The translations under genes were made by a program, and so were the position numbers. A DNA stretch of 64,000 nt. Source: Gammaproteobacteria bacterium. Lineage in GTDB: Bacteria; Pseudomonadota; Gammaproteobacteria; Pseudomonadales; Azotimanducaceae_A. Location: NCBI GenBank assembly GCA_012960755.1, contig DUAT01000041.1, positions 169,166 through 233,165 on the forward strand. Reading direction: 5' to 3'. The notes beneath the pieces were generated by a model. The model did no database searches and was not told the origin of the DNA. It was given only the letters and a program-made list of their open reading frames with translations. Below, piece by piece: positions 25,694-33,755 of this stretch (positions are counted from its first letter, which is position 1; each line of letters opens with the position of its first letter).

Positions 25694-26779
25694 TTAGTAG
25701 CGTGCACCTACCTCATTAAGAACGTTCATGTCAGATTTCGCATCTTCCATGGCGTTCAGGACGGTCAGGTCTTCGTTCACAGGGACCCCGGCGTTGACAA
25801 AAAGCTCCTTGGTTCTGGCTGTTATCAAACCCGCTCTCACGAGTGCCGGGACCATGAGGTCACTCAAAGAGTGGACCTGTCCGGGGGGTAGCTTAAGGCC
25901 AATACCATGCTCCCTGGCCTCCTTTAACCCTGCGGCAAAATCCTGAGGGTCAATGTCACTCACTTCCAGTACCTTCAAGAATCCAGGATCAATCTGCTTT
26001 TGTGGGTTGGTCAGAATTGATACGCCGTCAAAGGCAAATTGAGCAAGGTCTTCGACATCATCTGGATGCAATTTCGCTACCAGGGGCTTGAGGAATACGT
26101 GACCGAAGGAAACGTGCCTGGATTCATCCCGCATAACGTTGAAAGTGATCGACTTCAGCAGGGGTTCATCGGTTTGGCGATACATATTGTTAAACGCGCC
26201 AAGAGCCAGGCCTTCAATGATCATATTCATGCCGATCATTATCTTGCGATAGTCTTCTGTTTGAAGCGTGACATCGACCAGTTGCTTCAGCCAGGGGGTC
26301 ATGGGGTAGTGAATATCAAGTTTTTTGATATATCGGTCATAGACTTCCACATGTCGAGCTTCGTCTATTGTTTGTGTGGCAGCGTAATATTTTGCCACCG
26401 TGTCAGGTACCGCGTGGGTTACAGTGGCAGCCGTCATCACCGCACCTTGTTCGCCGTGCAAGAACTGACTTAGCATCTGGGCGGTGGAATGTGCAACAAA
26501 GGTGTCCTGTTGGGTCTGCGACAGTCTTTCGAAAAACTGCATGTTGGAATATTGTGTATCTCCCCGTCTTACGATGGGCTTAGAAGGATCGATTACCGTA
26601 TCCCAATCCAGTTCATCGGCATCCCACTGGTTGGTTTTCGCTCGCCGGTAAAGATCCTGAACCTTGTCAACTGCGTCGTTGTAATCGAAGTTCCAACTGA
26701 CTTGCATAACAGCTTTAAAGTTATCAACCAGGTTTTGCTTTGTTGAATCGGTTTCTTTTGTGTTTTCTAGTGACGTCAT
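25694..26779 (-). CDS. Ferritin-like diiron oxidase/oxygenase (R2-like)
   Basis: 361 residues, all helical. The diiron ligands can be placed as E110, E140, H143, E189, E219 and H222: FLHGEQGAVMTAA, TIDEARHVEVYDRY, MIIEGLALGAF and RDESRHVSFGHVF. That E...ExxH...E...ExxH set is the carboxylate-bridged diiron signature of ribonucleotide reductase R2, R2-like oxidases and AurF-type N-oxygenases. No radical Tyr can be assigned. The substrate is unknown. It heads a likely three-gene operon with a PAS protein and a [2Fe-2S] ferredoxin. The start ATG 26779 has no strong ribosome site nearby. Confidence 0.8.
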   Translation of the reverse strand: MTSLENTKETDSTKQNLVDNFKAVMQVSWNFDYNDAVDKVQDLYRRAKTNQWDADELDWDTVIDPSKPIVRRGDTQYSNMQFFERLSQTQQDTFVAHSTAQMLSQFLHGEQGAVMTAATVTHAVPDTVAKYYAATQTIDEARHVEVYDRYIKKLDIHYPMTPWLKQLVDVTLQTEDYRKIMIGMNMIIEGLALGAFNNMYRQTDEPLLKSITFNVMRDESRHVSFGHVFLKPLVAKLHPDDVEDLAQFAFDGVSILTNPQKQIDPGFLKVLEVSDIDPQDFAAGLKEAREHGIGLKLPPGQVHSLSDLMVPALVRAGLITARTKELFVNAGVPVNEDLTVLNAMEDAKSDMNVLNEVGARY

Positions 26780-26987
26780 GAGGTGAGATCTCTGTATGGA
26801 GGTTACTTTGCTTGCCCGGCTTCTCTCAAATTGAATGCGACCGAAGGCCAGTCAGGTCACGGGCGGTTGTAAAAAAAAACACAAATCAACAAAGAGCGAA
26901 TTTGTGATTCCTGTCAGACAAGGATCAGCCAGTAGACTTTGAGATTCGAATTGATGCTAACGATAGTGCATCGGCAGTGCTTGCACC

Positions 26988-27001
26988 TTGATCTATGTCA
27001 G
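26988..27001. promoter_or_regulatory. Weak FNR-like site
   Basis: TTGATCTATGTCAG has an intact TTGAT half and a degenerate second half. It lies 209 bp upstream of the diiron gene start. The 236 bp between 26780 and 27015 hold no other feature I can see. Confidence 0.3.
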
Positions 27002-27015
27002 TCCTCGGTAGCCTG

Positions 27016-27120
27016 CTATACGTCGATTTTACCCATTGCGATCGCGAGTAGCGTCAGGCCGATGCCAACAACTGAAACAGTTGCCAGAGTGATGCTTGCT
27101 AGAAATACCAACTGGTCCAT
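27016..27120 (-). CDS. Micro membrane protein (34 aa), single helix
   Basis: ATG 27120 is preceded by CGGGGAT at good distance. The 34-residue product is MDQLVFLASITLATVSVVGI followed by GLTLLAIAMGKIDV, one membrane helix with a short tail. An FNR-type box at 27184 lies 63 bp upstream of the start codon. It shares size, hydrophobic profile and promoter distance with the gene at 17267-17380, and both end in a similar G-x-x-L-x-L-x-A-I pattern. No named family recognised; a subunit-like micro protein of an anaerobic respiratory or stress complex is a guess. Confidence 0.55.
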   Translation of the reverse strand: MDQLVFLASITLATVSVVGIGLTLLAIAMGKIDV

Positions 27121-27183
27121 AAAAAATATCCCCGAGCGTGTTAGGTTCAGGAATGAGCGTACCAACATTGAGATCAGCGAATA

Positions 27184-27197
27184 TTGATCCAGATCAG
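27184..27197. promoter_or_regulatory. Predicted FNR/ANR box
   Basis: TTGATCCAGATCAG matches the FNR consensus with one change in the last base. It lies 63 bp upstream of the small membrane gene at 27120, downstream of the hsp20 terminator. Confidence 0.65.
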
Positions 27198-27215
27198 GAA
27201 AAGTAAGGAAAAAGG

Positions 27216-27242
27216 CAGTGAGCCGGGGAATCCGGCTCACTG
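27216..27242 (-). terminator. Rho-independent terminator of hsp20
   Basis: CAGTGAGCCGG and CCGGCTCACTG form a perfect 11-bp stem with a five-base loop. On the minus strand the stem is followed by CCTTTTTCC. It lies 34 bp after the hsp20 stop. Confidence 0.85.
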
Positions 27243-27275
27243 GAGACACAAAGTGTGGTGTCCTGTATGGGTAGC

Positions 27276-27716
27276 TTAACCTTCAACCGAAATCGATAAT
27301 GGTTTACTTTTCTCCAGTTTTGGAATCGAAACTGCCAGAACACCATTTTCAACTTTGGCGGTTATATGATCACCATCTGCCGTTTCAGGTAGGGTGAACG
27401 ATCTGAGAAAGGAGCCAGTAGATCGTTCCAGGCGCTTAAAGCCTTTTGCTTCATCGTTTGATTCAGTTGTCTTCGAGCCCTTGATTGTTAAAGTGCCTTT
27501 ATCAACGGTCACGTCAACGTCTTTTGATGCGACACCCGGGATGTCCAGCAAGACGTTGAAACTGTCTTGATGCTCTCGAATGTCAGCGGCTGGAATCCAG
27601 TTGTGCTTAGCTGAATTAGTTGAAACAGCATCGTTGGTATAATGATCATCGAACACACGGCCAAGCCTGTGTAATCCATTAAAAGCGCTCAGTGGTGAAT
27701 AAACTAATTGACTCAT
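27276..27716 (-). CDS. Small heat-shock protein Hsp20 (alpha-crystallin)
   Basis: 146 residues. The alpha-crystallin domain runs from about residue 40 (WIPAADIREHQDSFNVLLDI) to the end, with KDVDVTVDKGTLTIKG, FLRSFTLPETADGDHITAKV and ENGVLAVSIPK, and a short tail with an I-x-I-like SISVEG end. It holds unfolding proteins in the cytoplasm as an oligomer. The upstream region carries an FNR-type box at 27823, about 107 bp from the start and shared with the divergent universal stress gene. A strong terminator follows. Confidence 0.93.
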   Translation of the reverse strand: MSQLVYSPLSAFNGLHRLGRVFDDHYTNDAVSTNSAKHNWIPAADIREHQDSFNVLLDIPGVASKDVDVTVDKGTLTIKGSKTTESNDEAKGFKRLERSTGSFLRSFTLPETADGDHITAKVENGVLAVSIPKLEKSKPLSISVEG

Positions 27717-27822
27717 TTTGGGTCTCCATTGGGTTAATTTCGTTACCCTCCCTTCATAAGTTCGGATTTATTTTATTCAAGTGTCATCTATAATAAATTT
27801 CTGAAAAAGAACACGGGGAAGC

Positions 27823-27836
27823 TTGATACAGATCAG
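27823..27836. promoter_or_regulatory. Predicted FNR/ANR box between hsp20 and usp
   Basis: TTGATACAGATCAG matches the FNR consensus with one change. It lies 60 bp before the usp start, the usual distance for activation, and 107 bp before hsp20. Confidence 0.65.
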
Positions 27837-27896
27837 AGCTGAACCTTTTTTAAACTGGCTTAATAAGTCAGATATTAATCAAAGGTGAAATGGCCC

Positions 27897-28337
27897 ATGG
27901 CAAAATACCGGAAAGTACTATTGGCATTGGATTTTTTTGGCGATAACAATCATGTGGTTGAAAAAGGCAGGGAGGTGGCCAGTGAAAATGATGCAGACCT
28001 CTATCTCATACACGTCATCGAACCCTTGTCTGTGGCCTACGCTATTGATGGTCTGGGAGTGAATGAACAGCTGATTGCAATAGAATCCGGCATCATGCAT
28101 GAGTCTAAAAACAAGATGATTGAGCTTAGCAAAGAGTTAGGTGTGCCGGACGAAAGAACACTGATTTGTCATGGCAACCCTGCCCATGAAATTCATGGTT
28201 TTGCCAAAGAACATGACATTGACCTGATTGTTCTGGGGACCCACGGTCAGAAAGGTCTGCAGCTATTGCTGGGTTCAACTGCAAACAGCGTATTACACGG
28301 TGTATCCTGTGATGTACTGGCGGTACGGATCAAATAA
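27897..28337 (+). CDS. Universal stress protein (UspA family)
   Basis: 146 residues from ATG 27897, which has AAAGGTG at good spacing; a GTG at 27885 in frame is less likely. It starts YRKVLLALDFFGDNNHVVEK, contains DADLYLIHVIEPLSVAYA and closes with IDLIVLGTHGQKGLQLLLGS and VSCDVLAVRIK. The G-T-H-G-x-x-G-x9-G-S block is the ATP-binding signature of the nucleotide-binding Usp subclass. Usp genes under FNR/ANR control promote anaerobic survival in Pseudomonas. Its end overlaps the convergent SirB2 gene by eight bases. Confidence 0.9.
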   Translation: MAKYRKVLLALDFFGDNNHVVEKGREVASENDADLYLIHVIEPLSVAYAIDGLGVNEQLIAIESGIMHESKNKMIELSKELGVPDERTLICHGNPAHEIHGFAKEHDIDLIVLGTHGQKGLQLLLGSTANSVLHGVSCDVLAVRIK

Positions 28338-28725
28338 GCATTGCCAAAAAGCCTAATGGGTGGTGCATTCGTGCAACGGATACGATGAACGCAAAGGTCG
28401 CCAGGGCCAGGATGAATGCCAGGATCCTTTGTTTCCTGGTTTTTCCTCGCTTGAGGGCTATCGTCCCCAGGAGGATATAGGCCACCATGGCAACCAATTT
28501 TACCGTGAGCCAATCGTTGACCAGAGGATACTGGTTTATCTGTAATGTAAGCACCAGGGCAGCTAAGAGGAGCACTGAATCGACAAGATGAGGTGCGATA
28601 CGGGTAAATCGAGCCTGTAACAGGCTGCTGCCGTTTATCATCCACAGCCCTCTTAAGGTGAAGAAAAGTAATGTGGCAATGGCACAGGCCACATGGATAC
28701 CCAGAGTGAATTCATAACTACTCAT
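28330..28725 (-). CDS. SirB2-family integral membrane protein
   Basis: 131 residues with four membrane helices. FTLGIHVACAIATLLFFTLR and GLWMINGSSLLQARFTRIAP are the conserved SirB2 entry, with HLVDSVLLLAALVLTLQI and WLTVKLVAMVAYILLGTIAL following. Molecular role is unknown; the family name comes from an invasion-regulator locus. It is translationally coupled to the desuccinylase-like gene upstream by an ATGA overlap. Confidence 0.85.
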   Translation of the reverse strand: MSSYEFTLGIHVACAIATLLFFTLRGLWMINGSSLLQARFTRIAPHLVDSVLLLAALVLTLQINQYPLVNDWLTVKLVAMVAYILLGTIALKRGKTRKQRILAFILALATFAFIVSVARMHHPLGFLAMLI

Positions 28726-29756
28726 ATATTTTCAGGACTCAGGTAAAGCAGACAGTCATTGCTGGCTATATAGGCGTCGGTCGTCGCCATAAATATGGTC
28801 ATCGGAACAATGTTGATAAGAAACCCTTCATGATCTTTGAACAGCCTGGCTGAAATGTCCTGTTTGTGTTTGTCCAGGACGCTAAGAGGTCTGATTCCAT
28901 CGGGACCGAGCCAGCCAAATACCGTTCCAACCTCCAACCGCGAGAAGTTCATCTGGTCGATGGTATTGAAGATCGTAATATCTGCTTCCCCCTGGACCGA
29001 CGCCGAGTAGTGTAGATTGGTCACCTTGTCTATTTCGAGCCGCAGTGGGTGACTGAGGATTTGCATTTCCTCTACCTGAGACTGAAAAAGTTCGTTAGAT
29101 TGTATAAACGCCGCCAGGGCATCTCTGGCTAATTGGTCTGCCAGCGGATCCATCAGGCCGCCAAACTCCACGGTCACAACGGGGCAATCCATGTTTTGCT
29201 CGATCAAGGCGCCCAGAGAGAGGTTAAGAACCACCAGGCGGCGGGTGAACATTTGACTCAGTTGCTGGACATTTGCGTCATCTGAAACTGCGACTGCGAA
29301 TGGATTGCTGTGGGCTGACGTGTTGTGAGTGTCGATGATCGCCTCGGGCGAGTATTGCTTCAACGTGGCGAGAATGTCGTCTGCAAGTGCTTCCTGGTCT
29401 GTAGTGCGCTGATTTGTTGGATCCATTGTTGAGAAACAGCGGTTAAAGTCTTTTTCACCGGGAAGATTGCGGTGAGACAACAACGGAGCATGGAGTGCAG
29501 CTTCAACCGAGACGATAAAGATACCCAGATTTGTTGCGGGCTGCTCTGCGCCAAGCAGATATCTGTGGATCGCTTTTAACCCGGAAGGCTCATTGCCATG
29601 TAACAGGGTGACTATGGCGCGGCGCCGGGACGAATCGATTCCATCTAATGTGATCCAGGTTGGTTTTTTAAGAATCCTGAGAAACTCTATGTGGTCACTG
29701 CCCAGACGCTGTGATTCAGGATTGTGCCAGTGTTGAAAAGTTGTTGGGGCTTGCAT
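28722..29756 (-). CDS. Succinylglutamate desuccinylase/aspartoacylase-family zinc hydrolase
   Basis: 344 residues. The zinc site appears as TLLHGNEPSGLKAIHRYL (H-x-x-E) and AIIDTHNTSAHSNPFAV, with a likely catalytic Glu in CPVVTVEFGGLMDP. This is the M14-like AstE/ASPA family that deacylates N-acylated amino acids. The remaining arginine succinyltransferase genes are not present nearby, so AstE itself is not certain. The C-terminal beta domain (INIVPMTIFMATTDAYIA) is present. It precedes the SirB2 gene and diverges from the YbdK-like gene. Confidence 0.8.
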   Translation of the reverse strand: MQAPTTFQHWHNPESQRLGSDHIEFLRILKKPTWITLDGIDSSRRRAIVTLLHGNEPSGLKAIHRYLLGAEQPATNLGIFIVSVEAALHAPLLSHRNLPGEKDFNRCFSTMDPTNQRTTDQEALADDILATLKQYSPEAIIDTHNTSAHSNPFAVAVSDDANVQQLSQMFTRRLVVLNLSLGALIEQNMDCPVVTVEFGGLMDPLADQLARDALAAFIQSNELFQSQVEEMQILSHPLRLEIDKVTNLHYSASVQGEADITIFNTIDQMNFSRLEVGTVFGWLGPDGIRPLSVLDKHKQDISARLFKDHEGFLINIVPMTIFMATTDAYIASNDCLLYLSPENI

Positions 29757-29885
29757 AGTGCGAACAGGTTTGATATTTCTGCTTGTGAATCAATTGAGCG
29801 AGTAAGTTTACATGCTGCTAGAGCTGGTATTATAGACTAAACTCAGGGGACTATCTAAACGGGCTAACTAAACCCATCAAACACC

Positions 29886-31037
29886 ATGAACATTCAAGAA
29901 CCCACATTCACACTAGGCGTGGAGGAAGAATACCTCCTGGTTGATCTACAGACTCGCGACCTTGTCAACGACCCGCCTCCGGAATTGATGCAAGAATGCG
30001 TTCGTCTGTGTGGTGACCAGGTCAGCCCCGAACTCATGCGTTCGCAGATAGAAATTGGTACCCGAGTCTGTACTGATGTAAAAGACGTTGCGCAGGAGTT
30101 AAAACGATTACGTCGGACAATCTCTAACGTGGCTAACAGTTATGGTTATGCACCTATTGCCGTTTCAACCCATCCTTTTGCACAATGGTTGGCACAAAAA
30201 CAAACGGACCGGGACCGATACATTGATCTAACGAGAGAGCTTCAGGCTGCGGCAAGAAGGTTGTTGATCTGTGGGATGCATGTTCATGTAGGTATTGAAG
30301 ACAAGGAACTCAGAATTGACCTGATGAACCAGCTGTCGTACTTCCTTCCCCACCTGCTGGCCTTGTCGTGTTCCTCGCCATTTTGGGAAGGTGAAAATAC
30401 CGGTCTGAAATCATACCGTCTGACGGTGTTTGATGCGCTGCCAAGAACAGGGCTGCCGGAACAGTTTGCCAGTTTTGCCGAGTATGAGCGCCATGTGGCG
30501 ATACTGATTAATGCGGGTTTGATCAACGATGCCAGCCGGATCTGGTGGGATCTTCGCCCCAGTGCCAGATTCCCGACCGTAGAAACTCGAATTATGGATG
30601 TATGCACCAGCATTGAGCATGCATTTAGCATGGTTGCCCTCACAGTTTGCCTGTTCCGCATGCTGTTCCGTTTGCGAAGAGATAATCAACGCTGGCGAGT
30701 TTATACCGGTATGCTGATCAACGAGAATCGCTGGCGAGCCATGCGGTATTCCTTCGATGATGGGATGGTGGATTTCGCCCGGGGCGAGGTCGTGCCTTTT
30801 GCCGAGTTGTTGGAGGAAATGATCGGGTTCATTGAGGAGGATGCAGAAGCCCTGAATTGTGTAGAGGAAATTAAGCGATTACCCCGGATTCTGGCGCAGG
30901 GGACCAGTGCGCATCGGCAAGTTCAAACTTATGATCAATCAATATCCGCAGGCAGGAGCCATGAGCAATCGCTGATGGACGTGGTTGACTGGTTGATAGG
31001 TGAAACTGTTTCCGGGATAGACGAGGCAATTGCCTGA
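29886..31037 (+). CDS. YbdK-like carboxylate-amine ligase (glutamate-cysteine ligase type 2)
   Basis: 383 residues. FTLGVEEEYLLVDLQTRDLV is the opening signature with the metal-binding GVEEE. LMRSQIEIGTRVCTDVKD, ICGMHVHVGIEDKELRIDLM and IWWDLRPSARFPTVETRIMD follow in family order. The family makes gamma-glutamyl-type amide bonds; many members have weak glutamate-cysteine ligase activity. No gshB lies nearby. The gene is monocistronic and about 130 bp from the divergent desuccinylase gene. Confidence 0.88.
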   Translation: MNIQEPTFTLGVEEEYLLVDLQTRDLVNDPPPELMQECVRLCGDQVSPELMRSQIEIGTRVCTDVKDVAQELKRLRRTISNVANSYGYAPIAVSTHPFAQWLAQKQTDRDRYIDLTRELQAAARRLLICGMHVHVGIEDKELRIDLMNQLSYFLPHLLALSCSSPFWEGENTGLKSYRLTVFDALPRTGLPEQFASFAEYERHVAILINAGLINDASRIWWDLRPSARFPTVETRIMDVCTSIEHAFSMVALTVCLFRMLFRLRRDNQRWRVYTGMLINENRWRAMRYSFDDGMVDFARGEVVPFAELLEEMIGFIEEDAEALNCVEEIKRLPRILAQGTSAHRQVQTYDQSISAGRSHEQSLMDVVDWLIGETVSGIDEAIA

Positions 31038-31097
31038 CATGGTTCAACTCGGCTAACGAGCGATTCGAGGGCTCCAGGCTTTAAAACGAGGTAAGTT

Positions 31098-32351
31098 GTG
31101 GTAAAGAATATTTTTTATGCTCAGTCCGGTGGCGTTACAGCAGTCATAAATGCCAGTGCCTGTGGGGTTATTGAATCTGCAAGAACCAGCAGGAAAATTG
31201 GCAAGGTGTTCGCTGGTAAGAACGGCATTCTCGGCGCCCTGAGGGAGGAACTGATTGATACCTCCCGGGAAACCAGGTCAGCGATTGCTGCCCTGCGTTA
31301 TACACCGGCAGGCGCCTTTGGCTCCTGTCGTTACAAATTGAAGTCCATTGATGAAAATCGCGCCGAGTACGAAAGGCTGATTGATGTATTCAGGGCTCAC
31401 AATATTGGCTATTTCTTTTACAACGGCGGCGGGGATTCGCAGGATACAGCGCACAAGGTTTCACAACTCAGTGAAACCATGGAATATCCCATTACCTGTA
31501 TTGGTATCCCAAAAACCGTTGATAACGATTTACCATTGACGGATTGTAGCCCGGGGTTCGGTTCTGTTGCCAAGTATGTTGCAGTGTCTACAAGAGAAGC
31601 GGGGCTTGATGTCGCATCGATGGCAGAGTCCTCCACCAAAATATTTGTGCTTGAAGTCATGGGGCGACATGCGGGGTGGATCGCATCTGCAGCCGGGTTG
31701 GCGAAAGAAGAAAAGAATGATCCACCGCATATCATTTTATTCCCCGAGATAGCGTTCGATACAGTCAGGTTTCTGGCGAGAGTAAAAGCCACCGTAAACA
31801 AGGCTGGTTACTGTGTGATTGTTGCGTCTGAAGGCGCGCAGTATGCTGATGGCACCTTCGTTGCCGGTACCGGGCAAAAAGATGCATTTGGACACACTCA
31901 GCTAGGGGGTGTTGCTCCAACGCTGGTTGAGATGATCAGGGAGTCCCATGGCTATAAGTGTCATTGGGCGGTAGCAGATTATTTACAAAGGTCTGCCCGG
32001 CATATCGCCTCGGCGACGGATGTCGAACAGGCTTACGCAATGGGTAGAGCGGCTGTTGAGTTTGCGCTAGCGGGAAAAAACGCGGTGATGCCAACTATCG
32101 TCCGGTCGCGGACGAAATCCTATCGCTGGTCGGTTGGAGAGGCAGCGTTGTCGAATGTGGCCAATGTTGAGAAAAAGCTGCCCCGTAACTATATCAGCCC
32201 TGACGGTTTTGGTATTACACTTCGGTGTCGGCAATACCTGGCACCTCTGATTACCGGTGAAGACTATCCACCCTATAAAAATGGCATGCCGCAATATGCC
32301 AGGCTCAAAAACGTGCTGGTGAAGAAAAAGCTGAAAGGATTTGCAGATTAA
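31098..32351 (+). CDS. PPi-dependent 6-phosphofructokinase
   Basis: 417 residues. FYAQSGGVTAVINASACG is the phosphate-binding start. The diagnostic NGGGDSQDTAHKVS (GGDS rather than GGDG) and GIPKTVDNDLPLTDCSPGFG (PKTxDND) mark PPi-dependent enzymes; the Asp and Lys there set PPi preference over ATP. EVMGRHAGWIASAAGLA is the substrate block. The enzyme interconverts fructose 6-phosphate and the 1,6-bisphosphate using PPi. Start GTG 31098 has GAGGT upstream. A membrane pyrophosphatase is encoded about 4 kb away. Confidence 0.9.
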   Translation: MVKNIFYAQSGGVTAVINASACGVIESARTSRKIGKVFAGKNGILGALREELIDTSRETRSAIAALRYTPAGAFGSCRYKLKSIDENRAEYERLIDVFRAHNIGYFFYNGGGDSQDTAHKVSQLSETMEYPITCIGIPKTVDNDLPLTDCSPGFGSVAKYVAVSTREAGLDVASMAESSTKIFVLEVMGRHAGWIASAAGLAKEEKNDPPHIILFPEIAFDTVRFLARVKATVNKAGYCVIVASEGAQYADGTFVAGTGQKDAFGHTQLGGVAPTLVEMIRESHGYKCHWAVADYLQRSARHIASATDVEQAYAMGRAAVEFALAGKNAVMPTIVRSRTKSYRWSVGEAALSNVANVEKKLPRNYISPDGFGITLRCRQYLAPLITGEDYPPYKNGMPQYARLKNVLVKKKLKGFAD

Positions 32352-32413
32352 ACCCGCTATGCATATCCGGCCGAGCAACCCGAACAAATTTCTTCAATGC
32401 CCTTGGTCTTAAC

Positions 32414-32782
32414 TTATCGGGTAGCCTTGTCGATGGCATTATGGCCCCAGCCAACCAGCGTCATGTCAATAAACACAAACGGAGTCGTTTCGTCCTTGGT
32501 GGTTCTGCCATCGCTGTCAATTCGTTGGGTTCGATAATAGAGAACCTGGTAGGTATCTCCATTTCGTTGGAATGATTCGTTAAAGTCCGGTTCTCCGAGA
32601 TCCAGTTTGACAACCCTGACGCTTGTTCCCAACTCCAGCTGGTTGATGTAACGATTATTTCTCTCCTGCCGTGCTTGCCAATCTGCGCCATCGTTTTTGT
32701 CGCCGTTACCGATGGCGATGACACATCCGTTCAAAGCGATGACGAGAATGAGAACACTGGTGATTTTAATTAGTTGATACAT
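32414..32782 (-). CDS. DUF3192 lipoprotein
   Basis: About 122 residues from ATG 32782. The lipobox is LNGC at residues 17-20 after LIKITSVLILVIA. The mature part (NRYINQLELGTSVRVVKLDL, NGDTYQVLYYRTQRIDSDGR, KDETTPFVFIDMTLVGWGHN) matches the DUF3192 pattern of marine gammaproteobacterial lipoproteins, related to the SmpA/BamE-type fold. Longer in-frame starts only add a repeat-derived leader. Role is unknown. Confidence 0.8.
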   Translation of the reverse strand: MYQLIKITSVLILVIALNGCVIAIGNGDKNDGADWQARQERNNRYINQLELGTSVRVVKLDLGEPDFNESFQRNGDTYQVLYYRTQRIDSDGRTTKDETTPFVFIDMTLVGWGHNAIDKATR

Positions 32783-32837
32783 AGGTCTTCCTGCAACTGA
32801 AATATGAGTTAATCCGACTGGACATGTGCCGATGACG

Positions 32838-32870
32838 AACTTTCCAATCACTAACTTTCCAATCACTAAC
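32838..32870. repeat. 15-bp perfect tandem duplication
   Basis: AACTTTCCAATCACT occurs twice in a row at 32838-32852 and 32853-32867, followed by AAC. It lies upstream of the DUF3192 lipoprotein start. Confidence 0.85.
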
Positions 32871-32993
32871 AAAAGCAACTACTATGCCAGAAGATAAATT
32901 GCATAGAATACAATGGTTTAAGTCGGAGGGTTTCGGTGTAGTGGTTATCTGGATGAGTATTTAGTGAAATTAACGGAAGTTTGGAAATTCTGT

Positions 32994-33755
32994 TCAGGTA
33001 TCGGCGCAGGATATCAGGTGTTCAGAATTGAATTGCTGCATCAGTTTCATTCCGAAGGCGCTGAAGCTGCCCACGTTCTGATTTAATTCATCTGCCTTGT
33101 TTGCCAACCAATCGCTGACATGCACACCATTGTTATCACGCATTGCGGTCAGTAGTTCGAACGCCAGGGACTGTATTTCAAAAAAACGCACTGAATCTGT
33201 CTTGTCCCTGAATAACAGCAGGTAGGTTGGACATTCGTTCTCTACCCAATCCGATCTTATTTGATGCACGGGATAATCGTAGGCAACAGGGATGGCGAGG
33301 TCGGTCAATTCAAGGCGTTTTGACTGCAGTGATTCAGGGTCAACCGGTGAGCCGGGCAACTCGGATTCGGATAAAAAAAGACAGAGCTCTAACCATTCAT
33401 AGTGTGCCAGGGGCAACAGATAGTCAGGCGTATGATTGGCACCTTCCCGACCCAACAAAAACTGCAGGAATTCGTCAGCCAGCTTGGGGAAATAAGGCGT
33501 TTCTGCCTGATAGGTAATAAAAAATTCTCGAACTAAGCTGTCCCATTCATCGTCTGTCATTAATGAACGGATGACGGGAAAAAAGTCACTGACCAGGGAC
33601 GAAATGTTATGGAAAATAAGGCTACTGTAAATACCCATTCTCCTGGGATCCAGACCCTCCGGGACCGGTACAGAATCGGGATTACGCAAGTGCTGGGTGA
33701 AGTTTGTCTGCAGGCGCAGCAGTTCGGAATCAGGCGGCAACGATGTGAGCATCAT
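32994..33755 (-). CDS. bufC: BufC-like RiPP partner protein (DUF2063)
   Basis: 253 residues. LQTNFTQHLRNPDSVPVPEG, RRMGIYSSLIFHNISSLVSD and FFPVIRSLMTDDEWDSLVRE are the N-terminal DUF2063 helical domain. The second half, with CPTYLLLFRDKTDSVRFFEI, is the winged-helix-like domain seen in MbnC and BufC. Such proteins bind the precursor's leader and help the DUF692 enzyme. Its start lies 26 bases inside bufB, so the two are coupled, and bufA lies just upstream of bufB. Confidence 0.85.
   Translation of the reverse strand: MMLTSLPPDSELLRLQTNFTQHLRNPDSVPVPEGLDPRRMGIYSSLIFHNISSLVSDFFPVIRSLMTDDEWDSLVREFFITYQAETPYFPKLADEFLQFLLGREGANHTPDYLLPLAHYEWLELCLFLSESELPGSPVDPESLQSKRLELTDLAIPVAYDYPVHQIRSDWVENECPTYLLLFRDKTDSVRFFEIQSLAFELLTAMRDNNGVHVSDWLANKADELNQNVGSFSAFGMKLMQQFNSEHLISCADT

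Noticed and set aside
32783..32878. Longer start of the DUF3192 lipoprotein with VIGKL repeats
   Set aside because: It would bury the lipobox behind 32 extra residues derived from a 15-bp duplication; ATG 32782 gives a normal lipoprotein signal.
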